This document shows positions 7,769-15,382 of a stretch of 37,558 bases of DNA, one piece after another. Numbering within the stretch: the stretch's first letter is position 1; the number at the start of each line of letters is the position of its first letter. The position numbers and the translations under genes are program-made. The notes beneath the pieces are model-generated. The model worked only from the letters and a program-made list of their open reading frames with translations. It had not been told where the DNA came from and searched no databases. Source of the DNA: SAR324 cluster bacterium JCVI-SC AAA005 (GTDB lineage Bacteria > SAR324 > NAC60-12); assembly GCA_000224765.2 (NCBI GenBank), contig AGAU01000089.1, positions 1-37,558 on the forward strand, given 5' to 3'.

Positions 7769-9448
7769 ATGCCAGAAGTTGCAACTACCGCAGAGGTTCC
7801 CAAAATTATACCGATCCAAACCGAGCACTGGCGCAATCTATTGTCGTTGACGGATGCCAGTCGTAAGGAAAATGAGATCATCTATGCTTGGGGAAAACTC
7901 AAACAGCAGACAGAGGCGCATGTGCCAGGTACTGGTCCGTTGGTGCTGGATGAACTCTACCTCGACTTTCTGCGTCTACAAGTGCTCAGCTACCCAATTG
8001 TGATTGACTGGAAGAAGCCACTGACCAAGAGAGAGTGGCTGAACTGTGAAGAACAACAGAAGGAAGTAACCAACCAGTATGAGCAAATGTATAAGCTATC
8101 TGTTCACTTGCGCAAGCGTAGTTCAGAGCGCTATCCAGAAATGGCTCCCCTGTTCGGCATGCATCAGGAGTGCGGAGATGAACTGAGACAGCTGTGGGAC
8201 TCCTTCCACAGTGCTTGGCGGGATTACAAAAAGGAATGGGAACACCTGCACCGCCAACAGCAAGCACGAAAGCGGCGAGAGGCTGGAGGGAAGGCAGAAC
8301 CCGGAGAAGATAATCCAGATATGCCTCTGGATGAGGAAGTCCTGCTGAAGATCCCACAACCACCACCGCTACTCAATCGGGAACGCTGGCATGTGCTAGT
8401 TTCGATGTCCCAGATGCTGACGATAGAACTTCGTTATCAGTGCCGAGATATACTCAAGACACCGGTACCGACGTCCAGATTTCCTCCAAGCGTGCAGCGC
8501 CTGATTGATGATGCCCGTCAGATTCAGGTACAGACCAATGGCTTTGAATTACTGGACAAAGTGAAGTGGGTGCAGCGTCGCAATGCTCAACTGGTAGCTG
8601 AACTCGAGCGACTGACTCGAGAGCCTATTATCACTCCAGACCTACTGAATATTGCAGAAGAGAACCAACCAGAGCGAGAAGAAAGAAAAGTCAGGGGATA
8701 CACGGATGATGGTTCAGGCCAAACTTATGGTCGGGAAGAGAACTGGACAGAGCGTAAAAAACGTCCGATCTGGTGGTGGTTGGGTACAGCCACAGTAGTC
8801 GGGACATTGGTGTTCTTGTTGACGATGTTCTTACCCTCCTCAGACCGAGCAGGATTGGGAGAAAAACTACCTCAATTGGTCTTCAAACCCACTGGACCAA
8901 CCCGAACGGTAGAGAGTAATCCAGCTCTGCCAGATCCTGAGCCTGTAGATGTCAAGGATATGCTGATCAATCTCAGCTTCGATATGCCAACACGCCAGGT
9001 ATCTAAGGGAACAGCACGCCAACTGGAGTCTTCCCTGCAAAATAAAAGCAGTCTGCCGACAGAGTTAAGTGATTTAGGAGCGCCCACTGCGGTTCTGGAA
9101 GCAGCTGGTGACATTTATCTCTATTGGGCAGACAAACTGACACGCTTTGAAAACACTCTGGAACTCCAACGTACCCTGCAAAAATTAGAACGTCAGTACC
9201 AACAGATGCAGCAGAACCTGAAAAATCTGGCTCAAGTACCCTTCAAGGGACGCATAGTTCCCACTCAGTCTAATGGTGAAGCCCACTACGGGGTTGAATG
9301 GCAGGATGAGTCAGGCAATGTGGTAGGAACTCTCTATGAAAATGATGACGGAACCCAACTTCGTCTTCGCAATGGTGAGGTAACCGAGGGCATCTTCTCA
9401 CCCTATGAGCTAACGAAGTTGCTTGAGGAGCAAGCCTCACAACGCTGA
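7769..9448 (+). CDS. Unrecognised 559-aa single-span membrane protein upstream of ftsY
   Basis: The protein has a long, highly charged N-terminal region (residues 1-330; helical, with segments such as HSAWRDYKKEWEHLHRQQQ), one transmembrane helix at about residues 334-354 (core TATVVGTLVFLLTMFL) preceded by ERKKRP, and a ~200-residue C-terminal part. The basic residues before the helix predict N-in, C-out topology, so a large cytoplasmic domain and a periplasmic tail. The tail includes a coiled coil (LQRTLQKLERQYQQMQQNL, about 465-485) and a small beta-like end (VEWQDESGNVVGTLYENDDG). I recognise no family. ftsY starts 83 bases downstream on the same strand, so a link with membrane targeting or the cell envelope is possible but only contextual. 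Confidence 0.85.
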   Translation: MPEVATTAEVPKIIPIQTEHWRNLLSLTDASRKENEIIYAWGKLKQQTEAHVPGTGPLVLDELYLDFLRLQVLSYPIVIDWKKPLTKREWLNCEEQQKEVTNQYEQMYKLSVHLRKRSSERYPEMAPLFGMHQECGDELRQLWDSFHSAWRDYKKEWEHLHRQQQARKRREAGGKAEPGEDNPDMPLDEEVLLKIPQPPPLLNRERWHVLVSMSQMLTIELRYQCRDILKTPVPTSRFPPSVQRLIDDARQIQVQTNGFELLDKVKWVQRRNAQLVAELERLTREPIITPDLLNIAEENQPEREERKVRGYTDDGSGQTYGREENWTERKKRPIWWWLGTATVVGTLVFLLTMFLPSSDRAGLGEKLPQLVFKPTGPTRTVESNPALPDPEPVDVKDMLINLSFDMPTRQVSKGTARQLESSLQNKSSLPTELSDLGAPTAVLEAAGDIYLYWADKLTRFENTLELQRTLQKLERQYQQMQQNLKNLAQVPFKGRIVPTQSNGEAHYGVEWQDESGNVVGTLYENDDGTQLRLRNGEVTEGIFSPYELTKLLEEQASQR

Positions 9449-9531
9449 TTCAACGATTGCTTGTTCGAGCACTGACCTGTGAAAGGGACAGATTCAGTAA
9501 ATCTTCCACTTTTTGTTTGTCAATAATCACT

Positions 9532-10788
9532 ATGATTTTTTCGGTTATCTGGTTTGTCTTCACGGTATTTGGTAGTGGTGCCCTAATTGCGGGGTTGTTG
9601 TTCTTATGGACGGGCGGTCAGCTTGGTGAGGTCAGCGGAAAGCTGACTCCACAACAGGCAGAACTGCATTTGGCAGAACTTGAAAAGCAGCGCCAACAGG
9701 AAGAAGAAGCCCAAGAACGACAACAACGGGAAGTCCGGCTTGATCGACTGCAACAACAGAACGAAGCTCTGCAGGAGGAAATCACACGCAAGCAAGAAGA
9801 ACGTCGACAGCAGCGCGTGCTGACCAAACGCTTTGGGGAAGCGACCCCAGAAGCCCCAGCACCAACGCCAGAACCTCAGAACTTTTACGAAAAGCTGCGC
9901 TCCGGGATCAGTAAGACTCGCGAACAGATGCTTGATGGGCTAAGCAATGCTCTGCTTGGAAAGAAAGAAATTGATGAAGAGGTCTTGGACAGCTTGGAAG
10001 AAGCTCTGTTAGGAGCCGACATTGGACCAGAGACCACCAAGCAGATTCTGGAGGTGGTGACTTCTCAGGTTGAACGTCAGGAACTGCGTAATGTGGATGC
10101 CTTACGAGAAGTGATCAAGGAGGAAATCGTACGCATTCTACAAAAGGAAGTGCCGATTCCCACCGTTGCGGATCGCAAACCCGTGGTGTTAATGATTGTC
10201 GGGGTCAATGGTGTAGGTAAGACTACGACAATCGGCAAAATCGCTGCTCAGTATCGCCGAGACGGACATCGTGTACTAATGGGGGCTGGTGATACCTTTC
10301 GTGCTGCCGCTATTGAACAGTTGACAGAATGGAGCCGTCGCGCCGAGTGCGACATTATTGCTAAGAGTCAAGGAGTTGATCCATCTTCAGTGATGTATGA
10401 AGCTGTCGAGAAAGCAGTTCGCGAGGAATATGATGTTGTCATATGTGATACTGCGGGAAGACTGCATACCAAAAAGCATCTGATGGAGGAACTGCGCAAG
10501 ATGGTGCGGGTGATTCGGAAGATTGTACCGGATGCACCTCACGAGGTGTTGCTTGTGCTAGATGCGACTACGGGACAGAATGCCATCTTTCAGGCCCGTG
10601 AGTTTCGTGAAGCCGCAGATTTGACAGGAATTGTGCTGACCAAACTGGATGGAACGGCCAAGGGTGGGGTTATTATCGGGATCGTCAACGAATTTGACAT
10701 TCCCGTTCGCTATATCGGTGTAGGAGAAGGCATCGAAGACTTGCGTCCCTATGATGCCAAGCAGTTTACGGACTCACTATTTTCCTAA
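9532..10788 (+). CDS. ftsY: Signal recognition particle receptor FtsY, membrane-anchored
   Basis: A 418-residue SRP-family GTPase that docks ribosome-SRP complexes at the inner membrane. The NG domain carries P-loop GVNGVGKTTT (about residue 224), DTFRAAA, DTAGR (about 306) and TKLDGTAKGG (about 370). The start at ATG 9532 gives an N-terminus of one hydrophobic helix (VIWFVFTVFGSGALIAGLLF, residues 5-24), then a coiled coil of Glu/Gln/Arg (residues 40-95) and a Pro/Ala-rich linker. E. coli FtsY lacks such a helix; membrane-spanning FtsY variants are known in some other bacteria. Upstream in-frame codons (from 9457) add a non-FtsY-like stretch and were excluded. The stop abuts the stop of the next, convergent gene with no spacer. 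Confidence 0.96.
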   Translation: MIFSVIWFVFTVFGSGALIAGLLFLWTGGQLGEVSGKLTPQQAELHLAELEKQRQQEEEAQERQQREVRLDRLQQQNEALQEEITRKQEERRQQRVLTKRFGEATPEAPAPTPEPQNFYEKLRSGISKTREQMLDGLSNALLGKKEIDEEVLDSLEEALLGADIGPETTKQILEVVTSQVERQELRNVDALREVIKEEIVRILQKEVPIPTVADRKPVVLMIVGVNGVGKTTTIGKIAAQYRRDGHRVLMGAGDTFRAAAIEQLTEWSRRAECDIIAKSQGVDPSSVMYEAVEKAVREEYDVVICDTAGRLHTKKHLMEELRKMVRVIRKIVPDAPHEVLLVLDATTGQNAIFQAREFREAADLTGIVLTKLDGTAKGGVIIGIVNEFDIPVRYIGVGEGIEDLRPYDAKQFTDSLFS

Positions 10789-12627
10789 TCACATAGAGTC
10801 TGCAGCACAGCGAAATCCCAAGTTGAAAGCCTGGGTCCAGGCCCCTAAACCATAACGGCGGCTACTGCGCAAGCCAGCTTCAGTGGCCTGACCAAATAAG
10901 CCCTGCCAAGCACCTCCGCGAGCTACTTTCTGTGGATAAGTTGGATTCGGGGGCACTTCCGGTCCTTTTGGATTCTGCAGTTTCGCTTGATCGTAGGGGG
11001 CATACCAGTCAGCAGTCCACTCCATAACATTCCCCTGCAGATCATAGAGGCCCCAAGCATTGGGTTGCCGTTGCCCAACAACGGCTGCGGAACGGAGATT
11101 TTGCGAGGTCAATTCAAACCAGGCCTGATCTCTCAGTTCGGCTGCCACAGAGTTGGGGTTTTCTACAACACTACCGGCTTGAGTGGCATACTCCCATTCA
11201 GCTTCGGTAGGAAGCCGTTTATCGATGGTGGCACAGTAACGCGCGCTGTTTTCCCAGTCCACATAGACGGCCGGTTGTCCTGGCAGTGTTGTGTCGAAAC
11301 CCCCATAACCACGCACACATTCGCTGCATTGAGCGTAATCTGCGTTCGTGACTTCATGCACATCCAGATAGAATGGTGCTAATTCGATTTGGCGAATTGG
11401 CCTCTCATCTTTTTCCCCTCCCAAACTCCCCATCTGGAACGAGCCCCCTTTGAGCGAAGCCATTCCTGGGCGATCACTGCTACCCTGTGGGCTCACTAAT
11501 ACTCTAGCAGAATTAGGCTCGGCAGAGATTTCTGATAACGATTGAGTGTATCTTGAATCAAAAAATTTTCTAGCTGCCGCCGCATTCTCCGTAGTCATTT
11601 CTTTCTCAACAGAATCCTCAGGTTCTGTCTCTGTGGCTTCGGTTGATGGGGCTATCATTGCCACTATTTCTTTGTCCTTTGAACCATCAACTTCGTTGAT
11701 CGGGTCTACTATTGGAGTGATGGCCTCTTCGTTCTCAACAGTGATTGATTGGGATTCTGTTGTTTCCTCTCCAACACCTTCCTGATCATCCACAGCAAGA
11801 GGGACTCCGGGCAGCACCATTTCATCGCTGGTATTAGCGGTAGCATCTGGCTCAGAAATTACTCGGATGGGTTCATCTGGAAGGTTTTCTTGTTCGCTCA
11901 CTTTATCAGTTGGTACTGAAGCAAGATTTGGTGTTGTGGTGATCGCTGCAGTAGCTGAGGGAGTAGTTACAATTTCACTATCGGTTGCTGTCCCGTTTGT
12001 TGTGCTTATTGTGGAAGAGTCTTTAGAGGTGGCGGTTTTCGTTTCAGAAGTGTTTTTTTCCTCAGAAGGAGAGGTGATTTTCGTGCTTTCAGCAGGTGGC
12101 TTGACATCAGCAATTTCATGAGCTTGGGGAATTTCGAATACACTGATTAGCCAGGTTAACTGTTCGCGCAGCAGGACACGATTGGTCAGTAATTCCTGCA
12201 ATTCCAAATCAACTTGAACCTCGTTCTGGGTCTGGTTGTATTGGCCTTCCAGTAGCCAATCGGCACCAGCAAGCCCAGCAAGCTCACGATTGGTCAAGGG
12301 TCGGCTTTGTAGACGTAGGCTGCTATCCCAGTCATCTAGAATGCGCTGCAACTGAGGGGGATGGATAAGTTGACGAGGCAGATCGGGACTCAGGCCAAGA
12401 AATAGGAGTTGCTGCAGTTGGCGGGAGATCTTAGTGACTTCTTCTGAACCCGCTGGTGGAACGGGCACAATGGCCAGTACAGGAGCCAATACGCTTGGGT
12501 CCAAGGCAAGTGCTAGCAAGCGTTTCCGAAAGCCGTTCCATTCGATGGGTAGCCCTTCTGTAGGTTGGGCAAAAGAAACTTGACCTAGGAAGAAGAATAG
12601 AAGACTGAGCAGGAGAAGTTTTCGCAT
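10789..12627 (-). CDS. Exported protein with sulfatase-modifying-factor (FGE-like) domain, catalytic Cys absent
   Basis: A 612-residue protein beginning with a signal peptide (LLLLSLLFFFLGQVSFA, cleaved near residue 21). Residues of about 22-175 form a helical domain of unknown type. About 175-385 is a Ser/Thr/Glu/Pro-rich low-complexity linker. Residues 389-612 form an FGE-sulfatase/SUMF1 domain with GGSFQMGS, FYLDVHEVTNADY, RLPTEAEWEYAT, WGLYDLQGNVMEWTADW, VARGGAW and LGFRCA. True formylglycine-generating enzymes have an active-site Cys pair shortly before that end; here the segment reads LRSSRRYGLG, with no Cys, so catalysis of that type is unlikely. The ATG at 12627 follows AAGG by about 7 bases. 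It begins 8 bases after gltX stops, so it is in the rodA-gltX transcript. Confidence 0.85.
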   Translation of the reverse strand: MRKLLLLSLLFFFLGQVSFAQPTEGLPIEWNGFRKRLLALALDPSVLAPVLAIVPVPPAGSEEVTKISRQLQQLLFLGLSPDLPRQLIHPPQLQRILDDWDSSLRLQSRPLTNRELAGLAGADWLLEGQYNQTQNEVQVDLELQELLTNRVLLREQLTWLISVFEIPQAHEIADVKPPAESTKITSPSEEKNTSETKTATSKDSSTISTTNGTATDSEIVTTPSATAAITTTPNLASVPTDKVSEQENLPDEPIRVISEPDATANTSDEMVLPGVPLAVDDQEGVGEETTESQSITVENEEAITPIVDPINEVDGSKDKEIVAMIAPSTEATETEPEDSVEKEMTTENAAAARKFFDSRYTQSLSEISAEPNSARVLVSPQGSSDRPGMASLKGGSFQMGSLGGEKDERPIRQIELAPFYLDVHEVTNADYAQCSECVRGYGGFDTTLPGQPAVYVDWENSARYCATIDKRLPTEAEWEYATQAGSVVENPNSVAAELRDQAWFELTSQNLRSAAVVGQRQPNAWGLYDLQGNVMEWTADWYAPYDQAKLQNPKGPEVPPNPTYPQKVARGGAWQGLFGQATEAGLRSSRRYGLGAWTQAFNLGFRCAADSM

Positions 12628-12635
12628 CAATCGCC

Positions 12636-14081
12636 TTAAGAAGTTGTGAGAGCTAACGCATTTTCGATAAGCTGTTGACATTTTTCCTTGCCGAAGAGCG
12701 CAGCCATCATGCTGAGATCTGGACCGTGTTCTTCCAAAGTGATTGCGTAGCGTAGCGGAGTCCAGAGATCCTTGCCCTTAATCCCGGTGCTTTTCTGAAT
12801 TCCCTTAACCAACTGTTTGAAGTTGCCTTCATCCCAGGTCGCGGTATTAGCTAGGGCCGTTTGGAAAGCACTCAACACAGTTTTTGCTGTTGGTTGGTGC
12901 AGATAATTAATCAAATCTGGTTGTTCAAGTTGAGGCTTATCCTCAAAGAAGATCGTTAGTTTGTCCAGTACTTCAGGCAACGTAATCAGTCTTGGCTGAA
13001 TGATCTGAATTGCCCTCCGTAAAAATTCTGGATCTGCTCCTGAATAGCGTGAGTTGGACAACCAAGGTTGCAGACGTTGCATTAGGTCATCCAACCCCAG
13101 ACGCTGCAGATATTGCTGGTTCATCCAGTCAAGTTTGTTGCGATCAAAGACAGCCCCAGCCTTCCCAACTCGTTCGAAGCTGAATTTTTCAGTCAATTCA
13201 GACATTGAGAAAAGTTCTTGGTCATCAGAAGTGTTCCATCCCAACAAAGCGATGAAGTTTACAAGCCCCTCGGCAATGTAGCCTTGAGCCTTGAAGTCTT
13301 CGACAGCTACATCACCTTGTCGTTTGCTGAGCTTGGAACGATCTGGGTTTAGAATCAGTGGAAGATGCGCAAAACGTGGTGGTTCCCAGCCAAAGTAGCG
13401 ATAAAGCAGAAGGTGTTTGGGAAGGGAAGGTAGCCATTCCTCCCCGCGTACTACATGTGTAATCTCCATCAGATGATCGTCGACAACACAAGCTAGGTGG
13501 TAGGTGGGAAATCCATCAGACTTAAGCAGTACCTGGTCGTCCAGTTGGCTGCTGTCAATACTGACATGCCCTCGAATTAGGTCATCAATCAGGATTTTTT
13601 CTCCATCGTCTGGAATCCGCATCCGAATGACATACGCTTCTCCATCTGTCAGGCGCTGCTGTACTTCTGTAGCTTTCAGTTTTCGACAGTATCCATCGTA
13701 CTTAGGATTCAGGCCTTGGGCTTTCTGCTGCTGCTTGAGGTTGTCCAAGCGTTCCTGTGTGCAGAAGCAAGGGTAGGCGTGACCAGAGTCCATCAGAATC
13801 TGTAGATGATCTTGGTAGAGTGCAAGTCGCTCTGACTGACGATAGGGACCATACTCACCCCCAATACTGGGACCTTCGTCACAGTTCACTCCAGCCCATT
13901 GTAGCATTTGCAAGAGATCCTGTTCAGATCCCTCCATCAGTCGTTGCTGATCCGTATCCTCCAGACGGAACACAAAACGCCCACCCTGCTGTCGGGCATA
14001 GAGAAAACTGAAGAGTGCGGTACGCAGGCCACCAACATGTAAGTAACCAGTAGGACTTGGAGCAAAGCGGAGGCGAACCAT
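12636..14081 (-). CDS. gltX: Glutamyl-tRNA synthetase
   Basis: A 481-residue class I synthetase that attaches glutamate to tRNA-Glu. The Rossmann fold opens with RFAPSPTGYLHVGGLRTALF (HIGH motif as HVGG, about residues 15-18), followed by FRLEDTD, SDGFPTYHLACVVDD, RGEEWLPSLPKH and the KMSKS-type loop SKLSKRQGDV near residue 250. The C-terminal anticodon-binding helical region is complete. It lies between rodA (23-base gap upstream) and the FGE-like gene (8-base gap downstream). The start codon has no obvious Shine-Dalgarno. Whether it is discriminating GluRS or charges tRNA-Gln as well cannot be read from the sequence by eye. Confidence 0.97.
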   Translation of the reverse strand: MVRLRFAPSPTGYLHVGGLRTALFSFLYARQQGGRFVFRLEDTDQQRLMEGSEQDLLQMLQWAGVNCDEGPSIGGEYGPYRQSERLALYQDHLQILMDSGHAYPCFCTQERLDNLKQQQKAQGLNPKYDGYCRKLKATEVQQRLTDGEAYVIRMRIPDDGEKILIDDLIRGHVSIDSSQLDDQVLLKSDGFPTYHLACVVDDHLMEITHVVRGEEWLPSLPKHLLLYRYFGWEPPRFAHLPLILNPDRSKLSKRQGDVAVEDFKAQGYIAEGLVNFIALLGWNTSDDQELFSMSELTEKFSFERVGKAGAVFDRNKLDWMNQQYLQRLGLDDLMQRLQPWLSNSRYSGADPEFLRRAIQIIQPRLITLPEVLDKLTIFFEDKPQLEQPDLINYLHQPTAKTVLSAFQTALANTATWDEGNFKQLVKGIQKSTGIKGKDLWTPLRYAITLEEHGPDLSMMAALFGKEKCQQLIENALALTTS

Positions 14082-14104
14082 GTAGAAGGAAATATTAAAG
14101 ATTT

Positions 14105-15217
14105 TCAGAGTTCATCAGTGCGAAAACGTCGCATCCGAACATTTAGGAGCAAGCCAATGCCAAACATTTGAGAGAGCATTGCCGAGCCACCATAACTGAA
14201 GAAGGGCAGAGGTACTCCGACAACAGGCATGAGTCCGATGGTCATGCCGATGTTGATAAGTACATGCGAGGTCAGAATCGTGACCACGCCTACAGTCAGC
14301 ATTGCACTGACTCGATCCTGAGTATTTAGGATGTGCCCAAGTGACCAGAATATCAATGCCATGAACAGCAGTAGGACTGTCAGAGTTCCTGTAAAGCCCC
14401 ATTCTTCGGCAAACACAGAGAAAATAAAATCAGTGTGGTGAGCTGGCAAAAAGTTAAGCTGTCCCTGAGTTCCCCCTCCAATACCTTGCCCCCAGATTCC
14501 TCCGTTGCCAACGGCAATCTTTGATTGGATAATGTGATAACCGGCTCCCAATGGATCACGGGTTGGGTCCAGAAAGGTCAGCACTCTTTCCTGTTGATAG
14601 GGTTTGAGCACAAAATGCCATGCAATCGGCAGAGAACAGAGTCCCAGCACGATGGATGCGAGTAGTACCCATAGCTTGAGCCCAGCTAGGAAGATCATTG
14701 GCATAAAGACTATCAGTAGCAATAGAGCTGTGCCCAGGTCGGGCTGTCTGAGAATCAACATCAGGGGAATGATCACCAGTAAACTGGGCCAGATGATCTC
14801 TTTTATGCCTAATCTGCCGATGCGCTGGCCCTCTCGAAAGTAGTGTGCTAAGGAGAGTACCAGGGTCAACTTGGTAAACTCTGAGGGTTGCACGAAAACG
14901 GGTCCGACCTTGAGCCAACGCTCTACGGGTGAACCAGGACCACCTGTACCAATAAATAGTACTAATATCAGTAGCAAGACCGCACCAAGATGCAGAAGTG
15001 GTCCGAATCGTGCCCAAATTCGATAGTCGATTACTGTTGCCACCAGCGCCAAAGCCAATCCCAGAACCATCCAAATGACTTGTCTTGGCAAAAAGCGACT
15101 GAGTTGTGGATTACCCATCGTAGCAGAATACATTGCTACAATGCCCACGGCACAGAGCATAATTACGATACTGAGCAATACCCAGTCGAAGTTCGCAAAC
15201 AGGCGGCGATCTAACAT
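14105..15217 (-). CDS. rodA: Rod-shape peptidoglycan glycosyltransferase RodA (SEDS family)
   Basis: A 370-residue polytopic inner-membrane protein with about ten hydrophobic helices. It polymerises lipid II during cell-wall elongation, normally with a class B PBP. SEDS hallmarks are present: WLKVGPVFVQPSEFTKL, LRQPDLGTALLL (the conserved Asp region), GGGTQGQLNFLPAHHTDFIF and the final GVPLPFFSYGGSAML. Length and the QPDLGT context favour RodA over FtsW. The ATG at 15217 is chosen over an in-frame TTG at 15226; neither has a good Shine-Dalgarno. It heads the rodA-gltX-FGE-like cluster and diverges from the ppiD-like gene. No mreBCD or mrdA is in the window. Confidence 0.93.
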   Translation of the reverse strand: MLDRRLFANFDWVLLSIVIMLCAVGIVAMYSATMGNPQLSRFLPRQVIWMVLGLALALVATVIDYRIWARFGPLLHLGAVLLLILVLFIGTGGPGSPVERWLKVGPVFVQPSEFTKLTLVLSLAHYFREGQRIGRLGIKEIIWPSLLVIIPLMLILRQPDLGTALLLLIVFMPMIFLAGLKLWVLLASIVLGLCSLPIAWHFVLKPYQQERVLTFLDPTRDPLGAGYHIIQSKIAVGNGGIWGQGIGGGTQGQLNFLPAHHTDFIFSVFAEEWGFTGTLTVLLLFMALIFWSLGHILNTQDRVSAMLTVGVVTILTSHVLINIGMTIGLMPVVGVPLPFFSYGGSAMLSQMFGIGLLLNVRMRRFRTDEL

Positions 15218-15382
15218 AGGTTGCAAAAGAAAATGACGATAAAAAGGCTATCTGGAGAAAACAAGATGAAAGTCCGTTACTAGCAAAGTCATCATCCGGC
15301 TTTCGGCTTGCAAAAAGAGCTGAAGTTGACTGTAATCATCAGTTTTTTGCTCCAACTTTCCCTTCTGTACTTCTCGGTAATT

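Noticed and set aside
15308..15382. 25-codon extension of the ppiD-like gene
   Set aside because: It starts from TTG and adds a second hydrophobic stretch before the standard PpiD N-terminus.
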